Assembly (NCBI RefSeq): GCF_019904295.1
Contig: NZ_CP065359.1
Coordinates: 1,017,001 to 1,081,000, forward strand
Direction of reading: 5' to 3'
Length of the DNA: 64,000 nucleotides
DNA from: Ruegeria sp. SCSIO 43209
GTDB taxonomy: Bacteria > Pseudomonadota > Alphaproteobacteria > Rhodobacterales > Rhodobacteraceae
Below, in pieces: positions 63,261 to 64,000 of this stretch. Numbering within the stretch: position 1 is the stretch's first letter; the number at the start of each line of letters is the position of its first letter. The notes under the pieces were generated by a model. That model worked only from the letters and a program-made list of their open reading frames with translations. It did no database searches and had not been told where the DNA came from. Made by a program: the position numbers and the translations under genes.

Positions 63261-64000
63261 TTATCCACCCGTGCTTGTGGCGGCTGACTGCGCGATGTCT
63301 TGTGTGACCGAGCGCACCACCAAATCCGAGCCGAAGCCGTAACGTGCCCATCCGATACTGTCCAGCCGAACGCGACGTGCCTGATCTAGTTGACCGGACT
63401 GCCGCAGTGCCTCGGATTTGAGCAGCAGCAGGGTGGCCAGAAGGGCGGCGTCCTCGGCCTTGGTCATGACATTGATTGCTTTGTTCAATTCGGGCAGGGC
63501 CTCGGTGCCCTGACCCTGTGCCAAAGCAAAGGCTGCGGTTTGTGCCGTGATATGAGCGCGCTGAATTTCTGTTCCCGGGGTGGCGTTCAGGTATTTCAGG
63601 GCAATTTCATATTGCTGCTGCGCCGCCTCGGGGTCGTCGAATTGCCCCATGCGCCCCAGCAGATAATGCGGATAGGCGCGGCGGTGGTCGGTCCAGCCTT
63701 GCTGTTGACCAATTCGCGCTGCCTCGTTCGCAGCGTTAACGCGCTTGGCCGTACCAGCGCCAGCCCCCAAAGCGCGTTGAACTGCATTAATCCACGCCCG
63801 AGGTGTCTCAGTAACCTGTTGTGGCGCAACCCGATCCCCTCTGGGGTTCAGCCGGCTGAGTACGCCGGGCAGAACCGCTGCCACCTGTTCGCGTGTCATG
63901 CCATTTTGCAACTCAGGCGCATAGGCTGCGCGCAGGATCAACATGTCGAATCCGGTCAGAACCGTGTGGAAATTGTCGTCGTTGAATACTGAATCGGTTA
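63261..64000 (-). CDS. Partial TPR-like protein, cut by right edge
   Basis: The frame is open from the right edge (TDSVFNDDNFHTVLTGFDML and on) to a stop at 63261, so the 5' end lies outside. About 246 residues are visible. The middle has helical tetratricopeptide-like repeats (YPHYLLGRMGQFDDPEAAQQ, AALLATLLLLKSEALRQSGQ), which mediate protein contacts. It ends six bases before the small membrane protein gene, so these two and the VWA gene form a likely operon. Confidence 0.65.
   Translation of the reverse strand, partial: TDSVFNDDNFHTVLTGFDMLILRAAYAPELQNGMTREQVAAVLPGVLSRLNPRGDRVAPQQVTETPRAWINAVQRALGAGAGTAKRVNAANEAARIGQQQGWTDHRRAYPHYLLGRMGQFDDPEAAQQQYEIALKYLNATPGTEIQRAHITAQTAAFALAQGQGTEALPELNKAINVMTKAEDAALLATLLLLKSEALRQSGQLDQARRVRLDSIGWARYGFGSDLVVRSVTQDIAQSAATSTGG

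Overview
The window looks like chromosome of a marine Roseobacter-group alphaproteobacterium (Rhodobacteraceae sensu lato, near Ruegeria or Phaeobacter). Supporting signs are a 407-residue HemA preceded by a perfect FNR-type box, a keto-acid-type TRAP transporter, a Bpt aminoacyl-transferase, DUF2852 and small membrane proteins typical of this family, BCCT and Rieske genes, and many ATGA or TGATG start/stop overlaps. No tRNA, rRNA, CRISPR array or intact insertion sequence was seen.

Positions 1-20,500 are mostly housekeeping: lpdA, an M20 peptidase, hemA, a RodZ-like protein, ispG, a coupled periplasmic set (M48/TPR protease, DsbA-like protein, deiminase), an aminotransferase, a cell-wall amidase, PBP1A with a clear promoter, prfB, an M50-like protein, an amidase and a membrane protein that shares its stop tetranucleotide with an XRE regulator. 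Positions 20,800-24,650 hold the branched-chain amino-acid genes ilvB and ilvH with a GT87-type membrane glycosyltransferase between them. Upstream of ilvB is a 15-codon Leu/Val/Ile leader peptide and an attenuator terminator. Positions 24,900-34,500 carry a 2-oxoglutarate oxygenase, a VOC protein, a two-component system divergent from a TRAP operon (dctP, dctQ, long dctM) and a dicarboxylate symporter. Positions 34,700-37,900 hold bpt, RDD, DUF2852 and racemase genes.

Positions 37,900-52,500 are accessory. A serine-cycle block (class V aminotransferase, malate thiokinase mtkA/mtkB, hydroxypyruvate reductase, malyl-CoA lyase) is read divergently from a LuxR protein whose receiver domain has lost every phosphorylation residue. 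A perfect 17-bp inverted repeat lies between them. Decayed IS6-family transposase fragments, some with recognisable ends, lie on both sides, together with a truncated and frameshifted Gfo/Idh/MocA pseudogene. Next comes a possible catabolic cluster: a BCCT transporter, a flavin/[2Fe-2S] reductase, a LysR regulator and, divergently, an amidohydrolase plus a Rieske ferredoxin. No terminal oxygenase is present. It may handle an N-methylated osmolyte, whose C1, glycine or glyoxylate products the serine-cycle enzymes could use; this link is inference.

Positions 52,700-64,000 return to core genes: an acidic orphan protein, a DUF4440 protein, glnE, a small conserved protein, an RlmI-like methyltransferase overlapping a PIN protein, an M48 protease, a 600-residue exported basic/acidic protein with a near-identical internal DNA duplication, a VWA protein, a 55-residue membrane protein and a protein cut by the right edge. 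A dispersed palindromic repeat occurs at two convergent gene junctions (about 1.7 kb and 59.1 kb).
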